A stretch of 64,000 bases of DNA from Drosophila pseudoobscura (lineage: Eukaryota; Arthropoda; Insecta; Diptera; Drosophilidae): NCBI RefSeq assembly GCF_009870125.1, contig NC_046683.1, positions 10,044,001-10,108,000 of the forward strand, written 5' to 3'. A program made the position numbers and the translations under genes. The notes beneath the pieces were generated by a model. That model saw only the letters and a list, made by a program, of their open reading frames with translations, had not been told where the DNA came from and searched no databases. Shown here in pieces: positions 45,991 through 59,396 of the stretch; the stretch's first letter is position 1; each line of letters opens with the position of its first letter.

Positions 45991-48900
45991 GTTTAGTAGA
46001 ACTCTCTCTGTAGCGAATGTACCCACCGCCTTCGGGTTTGGGATTAACAGATGGTTTTTTCTGCGTCACATTGTTGTTTACCCTTATTACGCATACGCCA
46101 TGGTGTTATTGTTGTTGCAAGTGTTGTTTCTGGTGTTGCTTCGGCTTCTGCTGCTGATGTTGCCGTTGCCCCCGACACAACGACGTCCACGACGATGACG
46201 ATGACGATGAGGCGTCGGCATCAAATCACAAATGGCGCCAGTCCGACACAGCAGCAGCTGTTCTCAGAGAGAGAGAGAGAGACAGGATAAGAGGGAGAGA
46301 GTTGGTTAAGAAATGAAAGAAAGAAAGACAGAAAGAGAGGCAGACAACATCGCATCGCAGCCGCACGTGACCAAGAGATTGGGGCGCAGCTTTTGGTCAA
46401 GTTGCAAATGCAAATTGCAACTTCCGTTAAATTGCAGGCAGCTGCAGAACCTAGAGAGAGGTCTGGGTGTCTGGCTCTGGATCTGGGATTTTTTCTGGTA
46501 CTCGTACTGGTTCTGGTTTCGGTTTCAGAATCTCATTCCCTGCATCTGTGAATCCTCTCGGTAGCCGCCCCATTTTGTTGTTGCAGCCTCAACCTTTTGC
46601 CCCCTCAACTACACAGTGGAAACCACAGTGCACTCCTGGATGCGCTCTTGTTTCACTACCACTCCTCCCGCCCCCCCTAGCATTTGTGGCAGTCAATCAC
46701 ACGTAGGCAGCTTCTGCTCGTCAGGCGGCCCCCACGTTGATGAATTATGGGGCTATCCAGCAGCTCTTGGAGCCTTCATCTCTCTGTCTACCTCCTGGGA
46801 TTATAGATTGCTTCTATACCCTGTTTTCATGCCCCTTTGTGGCATCTTTTCATAGTGTAATGAAATCGAGGAGGGACGAGGGAGTTGGGCGGAGGCACCT
46901 AAGCGGGGAAACCAATTTCTGGAGCTACCGATTCGAATGGATTATGCGAATGCTCTGGAAGGAAAAAAAAGGGTATTTCCTCGACTCAATGACCCCTACA
47001 GATCCGATATCTAAGTTGATTTATGGACTTGCTGAGATTTTTAATGGCACGTAACGCTATTAATGTCCGTGCCCCCGATCCGTGTATGGTTTGCCGCTTG
47101 ATTTATAGAAAAAGTTGCAGCCAATAAATGTCAACATAAACTTTGGTCTATCCCGTGTGTGGCCCCCTTGGATCCTGGACCCTAAACTTTACACCCCATA
47201 ACCCCATGCGCCATGCCACATGCCTCCGCCGCCCTCTCTCTCTGTCTCTCTCCTCGTTCGCTCCCTCTCTGGTTTCAGTGGCAAGCTACATTTTCTAATT
47301 ACAAAACTAACATTTACAATGTTGAAGGAACCGAGAAGGAAGGACGACTGGACGAAGCGGTTTGTGTGCAACAAGTTGCATACACAATTAGCACAGGGAT
47401 ACAACGAGTGGGATATATGTATGTACTTGCCACACAGCTTGCCACACACATGCCACACACTGCCACAGAGCAGCAACAGCAACAGCAACAAGCCCTTTCG
47501 GCCATGGAAGCGTCTGTTTAACTTTCAAGTGCCGCCGCCTCTCTACCGCTCCACCGATACTCATAAAATTTCCTCCAGGTAATTTTCTGTCATGTTTCGA
47601 CTTCTGTGTGGTTCCACTGGACTTCCAGAAAGACCGAGAGAAAGAGATAGAGACCCAGAGAGATTGAGAGAGAGAGTGAGAGAGAGCTGTGTGCTTCCTT
47701 TTGACTCTTGACAATCCTTTGGGGCCCCCTCTGTGGACCCCAAACTTCAATCACATTGCACTTTTGGGCCACTTAAAGCTCCTCCTCCGTCTCGTTGTTG
47801 CTATTTGGTTATACATACCCTGTCCCCAGCTATAAAGGCAGGACATTTGGGGACTTGCATACGTTTTGGAACCACAAGCTTCTCTGCAAACAACACCCTC
47901 TAAAGATCCCCTAAGAAAGCAAGGGCTAGTGCCGCTCTTTATATACTACCCAACACTGGTAGGCAAAGAGCGCGTCATACAGCAGCTCCTCTCGGTTTCT
48001 GCCTGAGATCCGCGCATGTGAGCGCTTGGATAATCTTCCCTTTTTCCAACACTACGGCTCCAAATTAGCTCCCCAATTAAAGGGCATCCCATCTTCGCTT
48101 CATCCCCCGAAAAACAATAGCCCCGGGGCTCTGGCAAGCATCAAGCATTGTCCTTGTCCTTGCCGCGTGGGTTGTTTGTTGTTGATTCTGTTGCATCTCC
48201 TTGCCTCCGCTGCTGCTGCTCCTTGGCACATGCTCCATGCTCCTGCTGCATCCCCCCGTTTTCCAGCTGCATTTAATGAATACTGTCCGCCTGGGCCTGG
48301 CGTTGCCTGCCGTCCGGAAAATTTTGTCAAACGCATTAAAACATTATTAAGAGCAGGCTTCTGAACCCCGGAACCCTGGAACCCTGAAGGCCCCTCTGGC
48401 GGGAAAATACTCTCGTCCTGCTGCGTATCCTGTGTGTGTGTGTGTGTGAGCTTGTTGCTTTTAAATATTTAATTATATTTAGCTGCCCAAAGTACTTACA
48501 GTTCTGCGCTCTCATTGACAGATGTAGAGATACATTCCGTACAAATACAGATGCAGATACATTTACGGTGTATCTGTGTGTAGCCTTTGCCTCCTCTGCT
48601 TTTGCCTCCGCCTCTTGCCTGTCGGCAACAATTTCTTCTGGCCTGCTTATCTCTTACGCAAGAATGCCTTTCATAATGGCCAAAAGACAAATTGCAAATT
48701 CGAAAACCAAAGACCAAAAGATACAGATACAATATCCACGTAGATACGTACATATCTGGGTATCTCTGAGAGAGGAGGAGCCTCTCTCCTCTACTGCATT
48801 TTTCCATAAATAATTTTCATAAAAACTTGTTAAAGTTCCAAGACAAGTAAGTAAATAAATCGAGAGAGAGAAAAATCCATATGTTTTTTTTTTTGTGGCA

Positions 48901-50430
48901 ACGGAGTCCATGCAACCGACTTTATGCCCCCAAGCGCACAAAGTAAACACTTTTCGGTGTCTCCTCCTTCTCCTGCTGGCACCATCTCTTTCTCGCTGCC
49001 ACAAGTGATGTCTCCGTGGTGCTGTCTCTCTCTTTGGTACCCTGCAGAGCAACCTTTTCTTGAGGTATATCGGCATTTGGCAACGAGATCTGTGAAATTT
49101 GTGTTTCCATTGAAGGACCTTCTTCTATTGAAGGACCTTATTGCCTAAGAGCCTGGGAATGAGTTCAATATAGACGTATTCTTTGATGTCTATTTATTTT
49201 TAGATAATTTATTTCTATTTCTATTTAGTTGTTCTCCTGTCGGTGCGCCATCGCTGTTTGGCAACAATCCCCATGGCCATAGTAAAGACACGAATGTAAG
49301 GCCAGGAACTTATCAAATATATGAGCATCTTTGGGCTGTGTCAGATCCTTCTTTCCCTCCAAAGAACTGGCTGTGGTTTTCCTCAAATTTGGGCTATTAC
49401 AATCATGATCTACGATTCAATCATGGTATTGCTGGATGCTTATGCTTGGTTTGGCTTGAACCTTTGCAAAAAATAAAAATAAAGAAAAACATTAACATGG
49501 CCAAAAATTATAGAAAAATACTAACAGATATTGAACCTTCGAATAGTTAATGTACATCTTGAGACTGTTGTATTTGAATGAACATAGTAAATGTGGTGAT
49601 TTTTGGTTATTGTTTTAGACAGAAGAATTTAGAGAAAATAATTTTGATGTTGTTGCGGCCAGATGTGAGATATGACTGAATGTTTCCCAGTAGATTCCAT
49701 GACATTAAAATTCTCGGTCTACTTCAACTGAACAATTTCGTCAAATATTCGATTTGGTGTAACTATTGTTTTAGTATTTTTAAGGAATTCTTGCGCAGAA
49801 TTTTCGTACTCAAATTTAGTTTAATTTGCAGGAGTTTTTTGTAATTTTTAATGGTATTTTTCCAGTAAAAAAGTTTGAATTTTAACAGTAGTTTTGTATA
49901 CTTTCTACCCAAATCGGAGATATGGATCTTGGACCCTCTGGCAGAACGATGCACTCTCTTATGCTCTGTCTCTATCAGTGTACTGTATATGTATCTCCTT
50001 CTCTTTGGCTCTCTATAGGCCCCTGTCTCTCTCCTCGAATATCCTTGGCTCTCCCCTGACTTGTGCTCCTCCAGTGGAATATCCTGTCGAGCGACTGTGT
50101 CCTGTGCTCCTTATGCTTCCTGATGCTTGGCTCCATTTCATCCTGGCTCACATATTTCCTTGCCCACTCTCCTGCGGCTGGGGCCTGCCACTGAGTGCCT
50201 GCCATGCGGGATACTCAGAATCTAAAATTTTGTTTGGTATTTTTTTTTTAAATGTTGGCTATTTTTTGCCTTTTAGTTTTCGGTATTTTTTGACTTCTTT
50301 TTGGTTGCTTCTGTTGCATTTGTCCGCTGTGTTCCGTTCCGTTTTGTTTGGCAACTTTTCGTGGCCATAAACACGTACGACGCGTTGCCATCGCAGTTTC
50401 AGCTTTTTGGTATTTTATCTCTTTCCCGCA

Positions 50431-50431
50431 T

Positions 50432-50459
<28 letters not shown>
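50431..50459. repeat. (CA)n microsatellite
   Basis: About 28 bp of uninterrupted CA dinucleotides in the intergenic region. Confidence 0.9.
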
Positions 50460-50463
<4 letters not shown>

Positions 50464-51029
50464 ATGGAAGAGGATCGTTGTTGTTGGGAAAACTCAATTT
50501 AGCTTTTTGCAACCTTCACACACACACGAATGCGGAAAATAAAGGGAAATGGGGGCCACAGCAGAGGCACCAGCAGAAGAAAAAAAAAAAAATAGAGCCA
50601 AAGATGAAGGGAAAAATGAAGCGAAAATCGTATTTTTCTCTCTCTCTGTCTCTGTCTCTTTCCCTTTTTCCCACCATGTCATTTTAGTTGGAGTTTTCCT
50701 TGGTTTTCCACGCCAAAAACGAGAAAAATCCACTTGGATCCAGGAGGCACATACTCTCGAATCCTCGCACATATATACACACACTCACACACACAAAGGG
50801 AGATGGGGATGCGATACCTTCCATGCATGCGAACACAACAACAACAACGCCATCAAGGCCCCCTGTCAACGTTGGGGCTGGCTGGGGGGAGCATCAGCAA
50901 CCCCTCTTTTGGCACACCATTCGAGAAACCAGAGACAGGGACACAACGAGAGAGATAGCGAGAGAGAAAGAGAGAAACAGAGGCTTTCTTTCATAGTCGA
51001 GGCAGGTGATACGCTTAAAGATATTTTTC

Positions 51030-51245
51030 ATTTATTTTTTTTAAGCTTTCTTTGGTTCTCTTCATTCAGTTTTTGGGTTTTTATACTTAGTCAATATTTT
51101 TTGCAAATTTTAGCCATTTTTCTAAAATTTAATATTTTGTGGTATTTTTTCCAACGAATTTTATTATTATATTGGTTTTTTAAGCTTTTTTTGTAAGCTG
51201 GTATTTGATAGTGTTTTTTGGTATTTTGTTAGTATATTTTTTGTG
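51030..51245 (+). repeat. GTATTTT repeat cluster 5
   Basis: T-rich sequence with repeated (T)GGTATTTT and related heptamers (near 51141, 51200, 51220) in plus orientation. Confidence 0.5.
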
Positions 51246-52464
51246 ATCTCATTTCATTTACATGTATTCGCTTCAGCCTCAAATGAAGAGACCTTTTAGA
51301 AAGGGTATATACAAAAAAAAAAAAACAAGAGCCTCCAAAAATGGAGAGAATTCTTTTGACTAGAAATGGACTGCATTGCCCCCACACACATGCCTCTGCC
51401 ACTTTCTCGCCCTGTGTGTGTGCCCCTCTCTACGTGCTGCTGGGTGTGTGTCGTACGTGCCTCGCTTGCCGCTTATTAGAAATCAAATCCCATAAAAGCC
51501 ACACTGAGCCACAGAGCCAGCACCAGTAAGAGGTGGGTCCTTTGGTTCCAGAGAGAGAGAGAGAGAGAGAGATGTGACATTTGGCTGTGGAGAGGGAGTA
51601 TAAAGTAGAGACCAGTACCAGGACCACGACCAGGACCAGGAGCATGCAATAACGTTTAACGGGCACTGGGAAACTCCCAAACCAGTGAAAAATACTGCAA
51701 ATAGCCCGAAAATACTACATTCGTTCATATTTTTGAGAATTTTTAGAATAAACAATATATCCTGAAGCGTATAAATATATTTTAAAGTGTCTCAAAGGTG
51801 CAGCTAAGAATTTTAACATTTTTTTAAGGGAGAAATAAGAGCTGGCCCTTCATAAACTTTTTTTCTACAATTCCCAAATAGCATTCCACTGTCCCCATTG
51901 ATGCAACAAAAGGTGGAGCTGTAAAAGGCCAGCAGAAAAGCAGAAATAGTTAGTCAGGCCGTTTATCTGCGGGCAGAAAACAAAACCCATCCATACATAT
52001 AAATATATTCAACTGAATTTTCGGTTGGATTACCATTATTTCTGGGACAAAGACTTCCTTTCGGTTGGGGATTGGGGATAATAAACCTATAGATCAAGCC
52101 GAATAGTGTCCATAGCAGATGTTGTTGCCATATATGCATCTTATGTTCTTAAAAAAAGAGAGTAAATTTATAAGAGTCAGGACTCTGTAGAATATTGAGA
52201 AATGGGAGAAAAGATTCCCCCCTTAAGGTGTATTACAAAGTTTTTGGTTGTGCCTCAATCTTTAAAGTATCTCAAGCTCTAAGAAAACAGCCTTGACATA
52301 AACGATTCTCAATAAATGTAAGACCATAAGTATCTCTAAAGGTCAAGAATATTTATTTTTTCCTAATTGGATTAATATTTGCACTTAGGTTTGTATGACA
52401 CGTTTTTATGTAAAATTTATGAAGGTACGTATCTTCTATCCTTCCGTTGTTACTTCCATTTTGA

Positions 52465-52745
52465 TTTTAGTATTTTCTGAAATTGATCAGCTGGGATACA
52501 TAAAAAACAATGCCTAAAAATCAATAGTTTCTTCATCGCCACTATCCATTAGAGTATTTTTTCTGTATTTTTGTTGTATTCAAAAGTATTTTTTTGGTAT
52601 AGAATTTGTTTAGTTATATATTTTTGTTTTTTCTCCGTTATTTTGTAGATACCTTTTTCTGTATATTGTTGCGGTTTTTAAAGTATTTTTTTTGGTATTT
52701 TTCTGTTGTAATCTTTGGAATTTTCATTGTATTTTTTAGTTTTTC
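52465..52745 (+). repeat. GTATTTT repeat cluster 6
   Basis: Many GTATTTT-type heptamers (TAGTATTTTCTG, GAGTATTTTTTC, AAGTATTTTTTTGG, TTGTATTTTTTAG) in plus orientation, with the same irregular spacing as the other clusters. Confidence 0.6.
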
Positions 52746-53655
52746 CAATATAGTTTGATTTCTCGACTTCGAAACGCTTTGTAAATCGGAAATATTATGT
52801 GTGTGTTTCCCGTCCGAAAACTGTGGCATGATACGCAACCACAAAAAAGAAAGAACAATGCTGACGCTGCACAGAGTTGTTGCCACTTAATACCGAAACC
52901 GACGCACACCGTGGTGCGGATGGGGGTGATGCTCGGGGCAAGGGGACAAAACTGACAGACAATCCGCACTCAGCATGTTGACTACAGGACCCCTACAACC
53001 CCCGCCAGCCGGACCTACATACGTACGTACCGAATAGGGAGCAGATCCTCTCTCTTTCAACCGCCTGGAGCCTCCCAATGGAGTTGCCTTTCACCCCGCC
53101 GCTCCTGTATTCCTTTGATGGCCCCCTCTCTACTGGTGCCCCGCTCTGTGGCCCCCATTTATGCCTCCCATTCTCTGTGGCTCCGTTTCTACCTCCTGGC
53201 TGCCAGTCGTCCATCGGCCTTCGTTTTCTGTGTCTGTGAATCCCACAAATCCCCAATGCCCCCAATGCCCGCCCGCCCCCGGCGGCCCCTCGGCTGCCGC
53301 TCTGCTGCCTGTGCGGCAAGAGGCAGCAGCAGAACGAGAGACGACAGTTGCCATTGCCTTTGGTCTCTGCTTGATATTTTGTCATTTGTGTCACGTTCGC
53401 CATTCATGATGATTCCTCGTTTGCGTTTTGTTCGGTTTCATTCGCTTCGTGTCTCTGCCTCTGCCTCTGCCTCTCCCTCTCCCTCTCCTTTGCTCTTTCG
53501 GTCTTTGTGTGCTCCTCTCGCTTGCACACGCTCAGAGGTCCGGGTCCAGGTCCTTCTGTCTTCTTTCATCTCACTCTCACAGTATCTGTGTGGCATTTTG
53601 TGCGCCATTTTGCCGTTTTTATTTATGGAATGCAGCCACTCCAGCGTCCTGCCAG

Positions 53656-53673
53656 CCCCCCCCCCCCCCCCCC
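53656..53673. repeat. Homopolymer run of 18 C
   Basis: An uninterrupted C run within a long C/T-rich stretch (about 53090-53820). G-quadruplex forming on the minus strand and error-prone in assembly. Confidence 0.9.
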
Positions 53674-55429
53674 TGTGTGTCCAGTGTGTCCTGTTTCCCT
53701 CTGTGCGGTACGTGTGTTATCCTTTGGCGCTCATCCATTCCTAGAGCGCCATTCCGCCTGCCACAATAATTCCCACGTACTCGCCCCACAGCTCTCCCCG
53801 CCGCTGCATCCACTTCTTTCTCTCTGTATTTTTTCCTGAAGCATAAATTTCAAGCATTTTTCTGTTTGCCAAAAGACCGAGAAGCAGGGGAGAGCGAGAG
53901 GGGTAGGCAGGGATTTGGATAAGCTCAGATAACGTCCGGCAATTTTCTATAACATGCCAAGTGCTCAGGGGTTCGATCAATGAGTTCTAACAGAACCAAT
54001 ATTTATATATATGAAAAACGGATAAAGTTGAAAGGAACCGAAGGAGTTTTTACGGAAATTCTATAAAGATAATAGTTATCCATCGTTTTTGGGGATGTAA
54101 ACTGAAATAAACAATGTATATTGGCTGTAAAAAAAGAAGATAAACAAAATGTTCCCATAAGGGAAAGGATACTAATAAAAATTTCAACCTTAACTTAACT
54201 TAATATATTAATATACAACCCAAATGGATATGAAAAGAAGAATCTTAGATTATAAATATTCCCATAAGCGAACGGATACATAATCAGAAATGCTTGGCCT
54301 AAAAATCCAAGGAAGCACTCCACAAGCTATGAAACTTTTACGATTTTTGAGAGGAATACTGGGAAAATATAAGACGAAATGAAATAACGAAATTAGCCAT
54401 TCACATGGAACGTAAGGCCTGAACATTCCCCTGGCTGTACCGTCATCCACGAATATGAATATTGTTTGAATGGATCTATGATATTTCTTTGGAATTTCTC
54501 GGGGGAAAAATTATATTTATTTGCCTAAGGATTATATTTTGAAGGATGTTCCTTACTTTCATGTGCCTCATGGGTTATATTTGTGCGCTATTCATGGACT
54601 TTCTGGTGGAAACACTGTTCAAAAGAAAGGTATCCAGAGCCATAACTATTCGAATGATTCACAACAGAAGTGGGAGACCATTTGCGTCATGGAAGAACTT
54701 TTCGGACATCTCTCGCTCTTGCCATTTTCCATTGCCATAGTTTTGCTCTGTTTTCGCAGCTTTTCTTTATTTTTCAAGAGGTACTTGTGGGCTCTACTCG
54801 ATTCGTGCTCCAGTATCCAGCTCCTGGTGCGACTCCGAGGATGTTGTCAAGTTTTTTGGAAGGGATTTGCATTGGGACAGTCGAAATTTATGAAACAAAA
54901 AACCCGAACGGCAGTCACAGCGGCGTAAGGATGAAAGGACGAAATATTTGACAAAATATTTCAGTTATTTACATTCTGTTTTTCTCTCTTTAGACAACTT
55001 TTAGGCTAACAAGCAGACAAAAACCAGCAGCAAAACATAAATCTTGGCCACATTTATGCTCTCCGGCTGTAACACCTTCCATTCCACTATTCAGCCGGGG
55101 CTCCACCGTCTCTGTGTACCCCCCCTTAGCCCTGTTACGGTGTTGTTTTAGCCCCATTTGCTGTTGGTCCGGGAGTCCGTCCCCAGCGTAAAACCCAATG
55201 AAACTTTATGCATATTAAACTTTTTACATTATTTTTTGTGTTGGTCAGAAAAGTTGAAAACAACCGACAAAACAAAACAACGAAGAAAATTTTGCAAAAA
55301 AAGAATTGAAATAAAATGAAAATTATGTGAAATTCGGATACAACTTTTTCGTAACTCTGTATGTGAAAATGAACGTGGAATATGACCATAGATTGTGTGG
55401 AAACAAATCAATGGGGATTTCAGAGGGAT

Positions 55430-55437
55430 TATCGATA
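55430..55437. promoter_or_regulatory. DRE-like palindrome TATCGATA
   Basis: An exact 8-bp match to the DREF binding site found in many Drosophila housekeeping promoters and insulators. It stands alone with no nearby start site or exon, so its role is unclear. Confidence 0.3.
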
Positions 55438-55487
55438 GAAGGACATTGTTTTCGTGGCAGGAATTCTAAAAAAAAGTTACAAGCTTA

Positions 55488-55612
55488 GCGCCTTTTCTTC
55501 TTTACGCACCCTTTGCTGCTAAGCCACGCTGTGAGTGGAAAGCAATTAGGCACTTAACCATTTCTAGATTCCTCGCCTTTTTATCAACCTTTGCTGCTAA
55601 GCTACACTGTAA
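55488..55612. repeat. Short direct duplication (about 80 bp apart)
   Basis: CCTTTGCTGCTAAGC occurs near 55510 and 55588. Each is preceded by a CGCCTTTT-like segment and followed by a related CACGCTGT or CACTGT. Two diverged copies of a ~45-bp unit. Confidence 0.6.
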
Positions 55613-58600
55613 AAGAGGCTTCCTTTGCTCTTGGAAAGAATTTCAAATAATTAATCGAAATGTATCTTAAAAATCACATCCTTAAAAGCCAGAAGTAAGC
55701 GGTTTGCCGTCGTCATAAGGGGAATTTTATGGAATATTTAAGCAGAAGATAGATCTGTTGTCAGAGTCAGGGCTACTAGTGCTGCGATATGTGTGTATGT
55801 GTATCCAGGAGATGCAAAGAGATACAAAGTAGGAGGACCTTTTGGGAAAATCATTTACCACATTTCATATTTTCATTTAAAATCTGGATGGAACCACAAA
55901 TCACGAGGCAGTGGCAGTGGCAGAGCACCGGCAGAGATGCAGGAGGCATGTTCGCAGTTTAATTTCAACAAAGCAGATGCAAAACCAAAAGATACAACGA
56001 TACAGATACACATATGAGCAGAAGGAGGAGGAGGTGGCGTTGCGGTTGGAGGTGGAGGTGGAGGCGAAGGGGCCACAGCAGCAGTTTGCGAATGTAAATG
56101 ATATGAAAGATGAGAAAGATACTCAAGACAGCTACTCGTAAACCAGAAATGCATATATTCTCTTATGTAAACCTCGTACATAACACAAAAGATACAAGAT
56201 ACAAGTGCATTTTGGTATCTTTTGGGTATGCATGTGCATGTGGCATGTCATAACTATCTTAAATGTCCAGAAACAACAGTTCCGGCACACAATCCCAAAG
56301 CTCTGAAACTTTTTCAGATACTATTTTCTCTTGCGGTTGCAACGCAAATCAGGGGCAACAAAAAAATCTAACTGGAAAAACGGAAAACCATACGAAAATC
56401 AATCATGAATCTCGACTAAAAGATACCTTGGGAAATATCTAAGAAATCAAAGGATAACAGTTCACCGATTCATTTGATTTCTGGTTTTGGAGTTGTTTCT
56501 GGAGTTCTTATGCTTTGAAAACTCCGCATATGTTTATTCCCAAAAGGAATCAAAAGAAACTGTTTCGAATTTCCATTAGATTCCCATGATTTTTGGTAAA
56601 TCGATAGATAATGCTCTCATATATATTGCCACAAAAATTAGAGTTCTTAGCTTTGAAATTGTGGCCACTAACACAGAATGCATCCTCCCTGTCTGCTCTA
56701 TAAAATAGGGTCTGAAAGGGGAACAGTGACATGGTAAAGGGGAGGGCGGTAGGGGGTCTTCACATGCATGTCACAAAGAGACAACGAGAAAAACTTGAAA
56801 CTTGCTTCTGACATTCCGTGAAGTTGACAACATGTCAGAAATAGAAAAGATATCCCTGAAAGATTGGATTGGATGGTTGGCAGAGGAGGGGCAAGGGTAG
56901 GAGGTAGGCGATAGACAGAAGAAAGAAGAAACGTTGGCAAAAACCAAGTGACAAAACATTCATGTTGCCAAAGCAAACAAGCAACAGAAAAGAGAAGAGA
57001 AGAATGAGGGGAAGGAGGCAGAAGAAGGGGCTGCACAGAGGGTGAGAGGGTGCACGAAACGGTAGCGTTGTAGAGGGCTTCTGCATGGAGGGTGGCCTCC
57101 ATTTTTTGGTTAAATCAGAAATCGCATAATATTTGAATAAATGTAAAGGAAAAAAGTAGTTTTCCCACCAGAAAGTAGTCCCCCCCCCCCCCAAGTGAGA
57201 GAGAGAGAGAGAGCAAGAGAGGTAGAAGGGCCCTAAAAGCTCCTTCTCTCTCGTGTAGCCCCCTTAAACGGGAAAACAAACAAATAAGAAAAGGAAATCA
57301 CGAAAAATTTCTTTCAACAATGCAATGGGGAAAAAGTTTTTCTAGATGGTAGAGCAGGGTATCATTATGGGTATATGCATAAGTACACATGTTATACATA
57401 GGTAGGGTCTTGGAAGGATGCAAAGGCAATGTAAAAGAGGGGCTGAAGATGAAGAAAATACCAAAAAGGCATGAAGAATAAAGTATCTAGAGACTTAATG
57501 GCAGCACGTCATGCAGCACTGCCCATCGGTCTGGGAATCGCAGGGGATAGGGAATGGAAAACACTTGTAAAACTACAGTCCACTAAAATCGTTTGAAAAC
57601 TGAAGGTAATCAGTATCGACATAGATTTTTCTATCGGTTTTCCAATCGATTAATTGTGATTCTTTCAAAAGTCTTCAATTTTTCCTCTCATTCTACCCTC
57701 TTGATACCCCGTATTTCCCCGCCTGACACCCTGTACTCCCTCCAACCTGCTGTGTGTGCACTTTCTACATACAGACACACACTGCTTGCAAAAAGTATTC
57801 TCCCAGCAGCAACAAACAAGCAAAAGTGACACCGAAACACAGCAGAGATTTCTGTGCTGTGCTTTGGCTTCGTGCCACTCCCCCTCAACCCCCTTGTTGT
57901 TGTTGCATGCAGCAGTTGTTTTTGTTGTTAGTGTTGCATGCAGCACCACCGCCCGCATTAAGGCGTGGCCACCCAGCGAGCATCGACCGCCCACATGGCG
58001 GCATAGCATTTTTTTTCCTTTCGTTTTTTTCTTAGATTTTTTTTAAAACTTTTTCTTGTGTGTTTTCATGGGTGTAGTGGTGCGAGGACGGGGGATATGG
58101 GGGTTTTGCTAACGCGTGTGTTTGCATATCAGAGCCCTGCGATCGACCCCACTTCCCACATCTCTCTCTTCCTCTGTCTTTCGTGCCCCTCCTTGTGGCA
58201 TGTTGGCGACGTCCGTTTGCTGTTTGTTCAGTTCGTGACTGGTCGCAAGGGGGGGGGTCCATCGCCATCGCCTCCCCCTCCCCTTCAGGACTGTACATGG
58301 GGCGGGGTGTAGTGTAGTAGGGGGCTGGGGGGGTGTGTGTACAACCACTTGACTCCCAAGGACTCCCGAATATCCTTTGTTTTGGTGGAAGGAGGCCATA
58401 CAGCTCCCTACCCCTCCCTCCTCTCCTCTCCTCGCTTCTCCACCATAGTGCCTGCCAAAAGTTTATGGCGCGTCGCAAAGTTCGTCGCGCTTTTCTCTTT
58501 GTGTTTGTTTTTGTTGCTATTGTGGCCATCGACCCCCCAACCCCTAACAACACCTTGCACCCCATCTCGCCGTTCCCAAATACTGAGACAGTGGGCGTGG

Positions 58601-59047
58601 CACTTTACCCCACTTGTGTGTCTGCAAATACCCTGTCGAAGAAGGGTATTGCGGGGTTTCGTTGAGATAGAAGATATAGAAAACGAACCCCGATGATCTT
58701 AAATGATATGGCTACCATTCTGTTTTGTTTTTGGAATATATCTTTTGTCGAAAGCACAATTCCTGTCATGACATTCTAATGCCACAGCATACTTTTGACT
58801 CTCTATAACAAATTCCCCCGTAAATACTAGTCCTGGAAACATACGCAACATCAAAGTCAGTGTAAAATCAGTCATTATATTCAAAATTCAGTCACATTGA
58901 TACGCTAGATACGGGCAGGAGTCTGGATACTATTATATTATACTTATCCCCAAAATATTTCAGCGGTGCGTATTGGAATTTCACTGGCAATGCATAACTC
59001 CTACATATAGATATTGATCCATCCAATAGCAGAAAAATAAACTCAAG

Positions 59048-59317
59048 ATGAAGACATCCCCTTTCCTAACGCGCATTCGTCCGATCTGGATCATGACCGG
59101 ATGGTTGCGTCACGAGGCGGCGGCCGCCGGTTGCATGATGGTGGTGCGTCGCCAGGAGGAACAGTCGTCGGAGCACAAGGCGGCGGCAACGGCTGCGGCT
59201 GCGGCTGCGGCTGCCGCTGAGGCGCTTCAGCCCCAAGTGAGTGTCGATACCGAGGGAAAGCAACGCATAGTGCGCATTCTTGACGACTACATAGTGCCCT
59301 TCGAGTGCGGTTTTTGA
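59048..59317 (+). CDS. Small gene candidate, 89 aa, unknown product
   Basis: Starts at ATG in an excellent context (CTCAAGATGAAG) and reads to TGA at 59315. The codons favour G/C at third positions as in true Drosophila exons. The protein opens MKTSPFLTRIRPIWIMTGW, with a basic and aromatic N-terminus that might target mitochondria or membranes (inference). An Ala-rich run (about residues 45-57) and a charged end ILDDYIVPFECGF follow. A strong donor GTGAGT at 59237 (after residue 63) and an acceptor CGCTCAG at 59390-59396 allow splicing to a second coding segment in frame, replacing the last 26 residues. Retention and splicing both yield 89 aa. A possible upstream acceptor (ATATTTCAG at 58965) suggests a 5' exon. 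I do not recognise the family. Confidence 0.5.
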   Translation: MKTSPFLTRIRPIWIMTGWLRHEAAAAGCMMVVRRQEEQSSEHKAAATAAAAAAAAAEALQPQVSVDTEGKQRIVRILDDYIVPFECGF

Positions 59318-59396
59318 TCTGACTGTACTTTTTCTTGCGTTTGGTGTCAATTATTATTTTTCCCCTTTTGATTGATGGTGTGCACACACCGCTCAG

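Larger units (their letters stand above)
44478..58960. other. Intergenic region between the PTB gene and the 59-kb small gene
   Basis: No supported gene. Contents include a GC-rich island (45050-45330), GTATTTT clusters (45.8, 49.8-50.3, 51.0-51.2 and 52.5-52.75 kb), CA repeats (50431-50458), (GA)n (51551-51572), a C18 run, a short duplication near 55.5 kb and a DRE-like site at 55430. A plus-strand frame at 47319-47582 ending at a CAG/GTAATT donor could be an exon but has no other support. Confidence 0.45.

Noticed and set aside
47220..47582. Plus-strand frame with MLKEPRRKDDWTKRFVCNK and a CAG/GTAATT donor
   Set aside because: Only one boundary is supported, it runs through CA and CAG repeats, and there is no promoter or partner exon in the window.
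50549..51196. 215-codon plus-strand frame
   Set aside because: Made of CA, GA and T-rich repeats, running into the GTATTTT cluster; looks like simple sequence.
53115..53744. Long plus- and minus-strand frames in the C/T-rich 53-kb stretch
   Set aside because: Openness in several frames at once comes from C/T-rich composition and simple repeats.
54521..54928. Plus-strand frame of 135 codons
   Set aside because: Starts at a non-ATG codon, overlaps another open frame, and shows no domain or codon bias.
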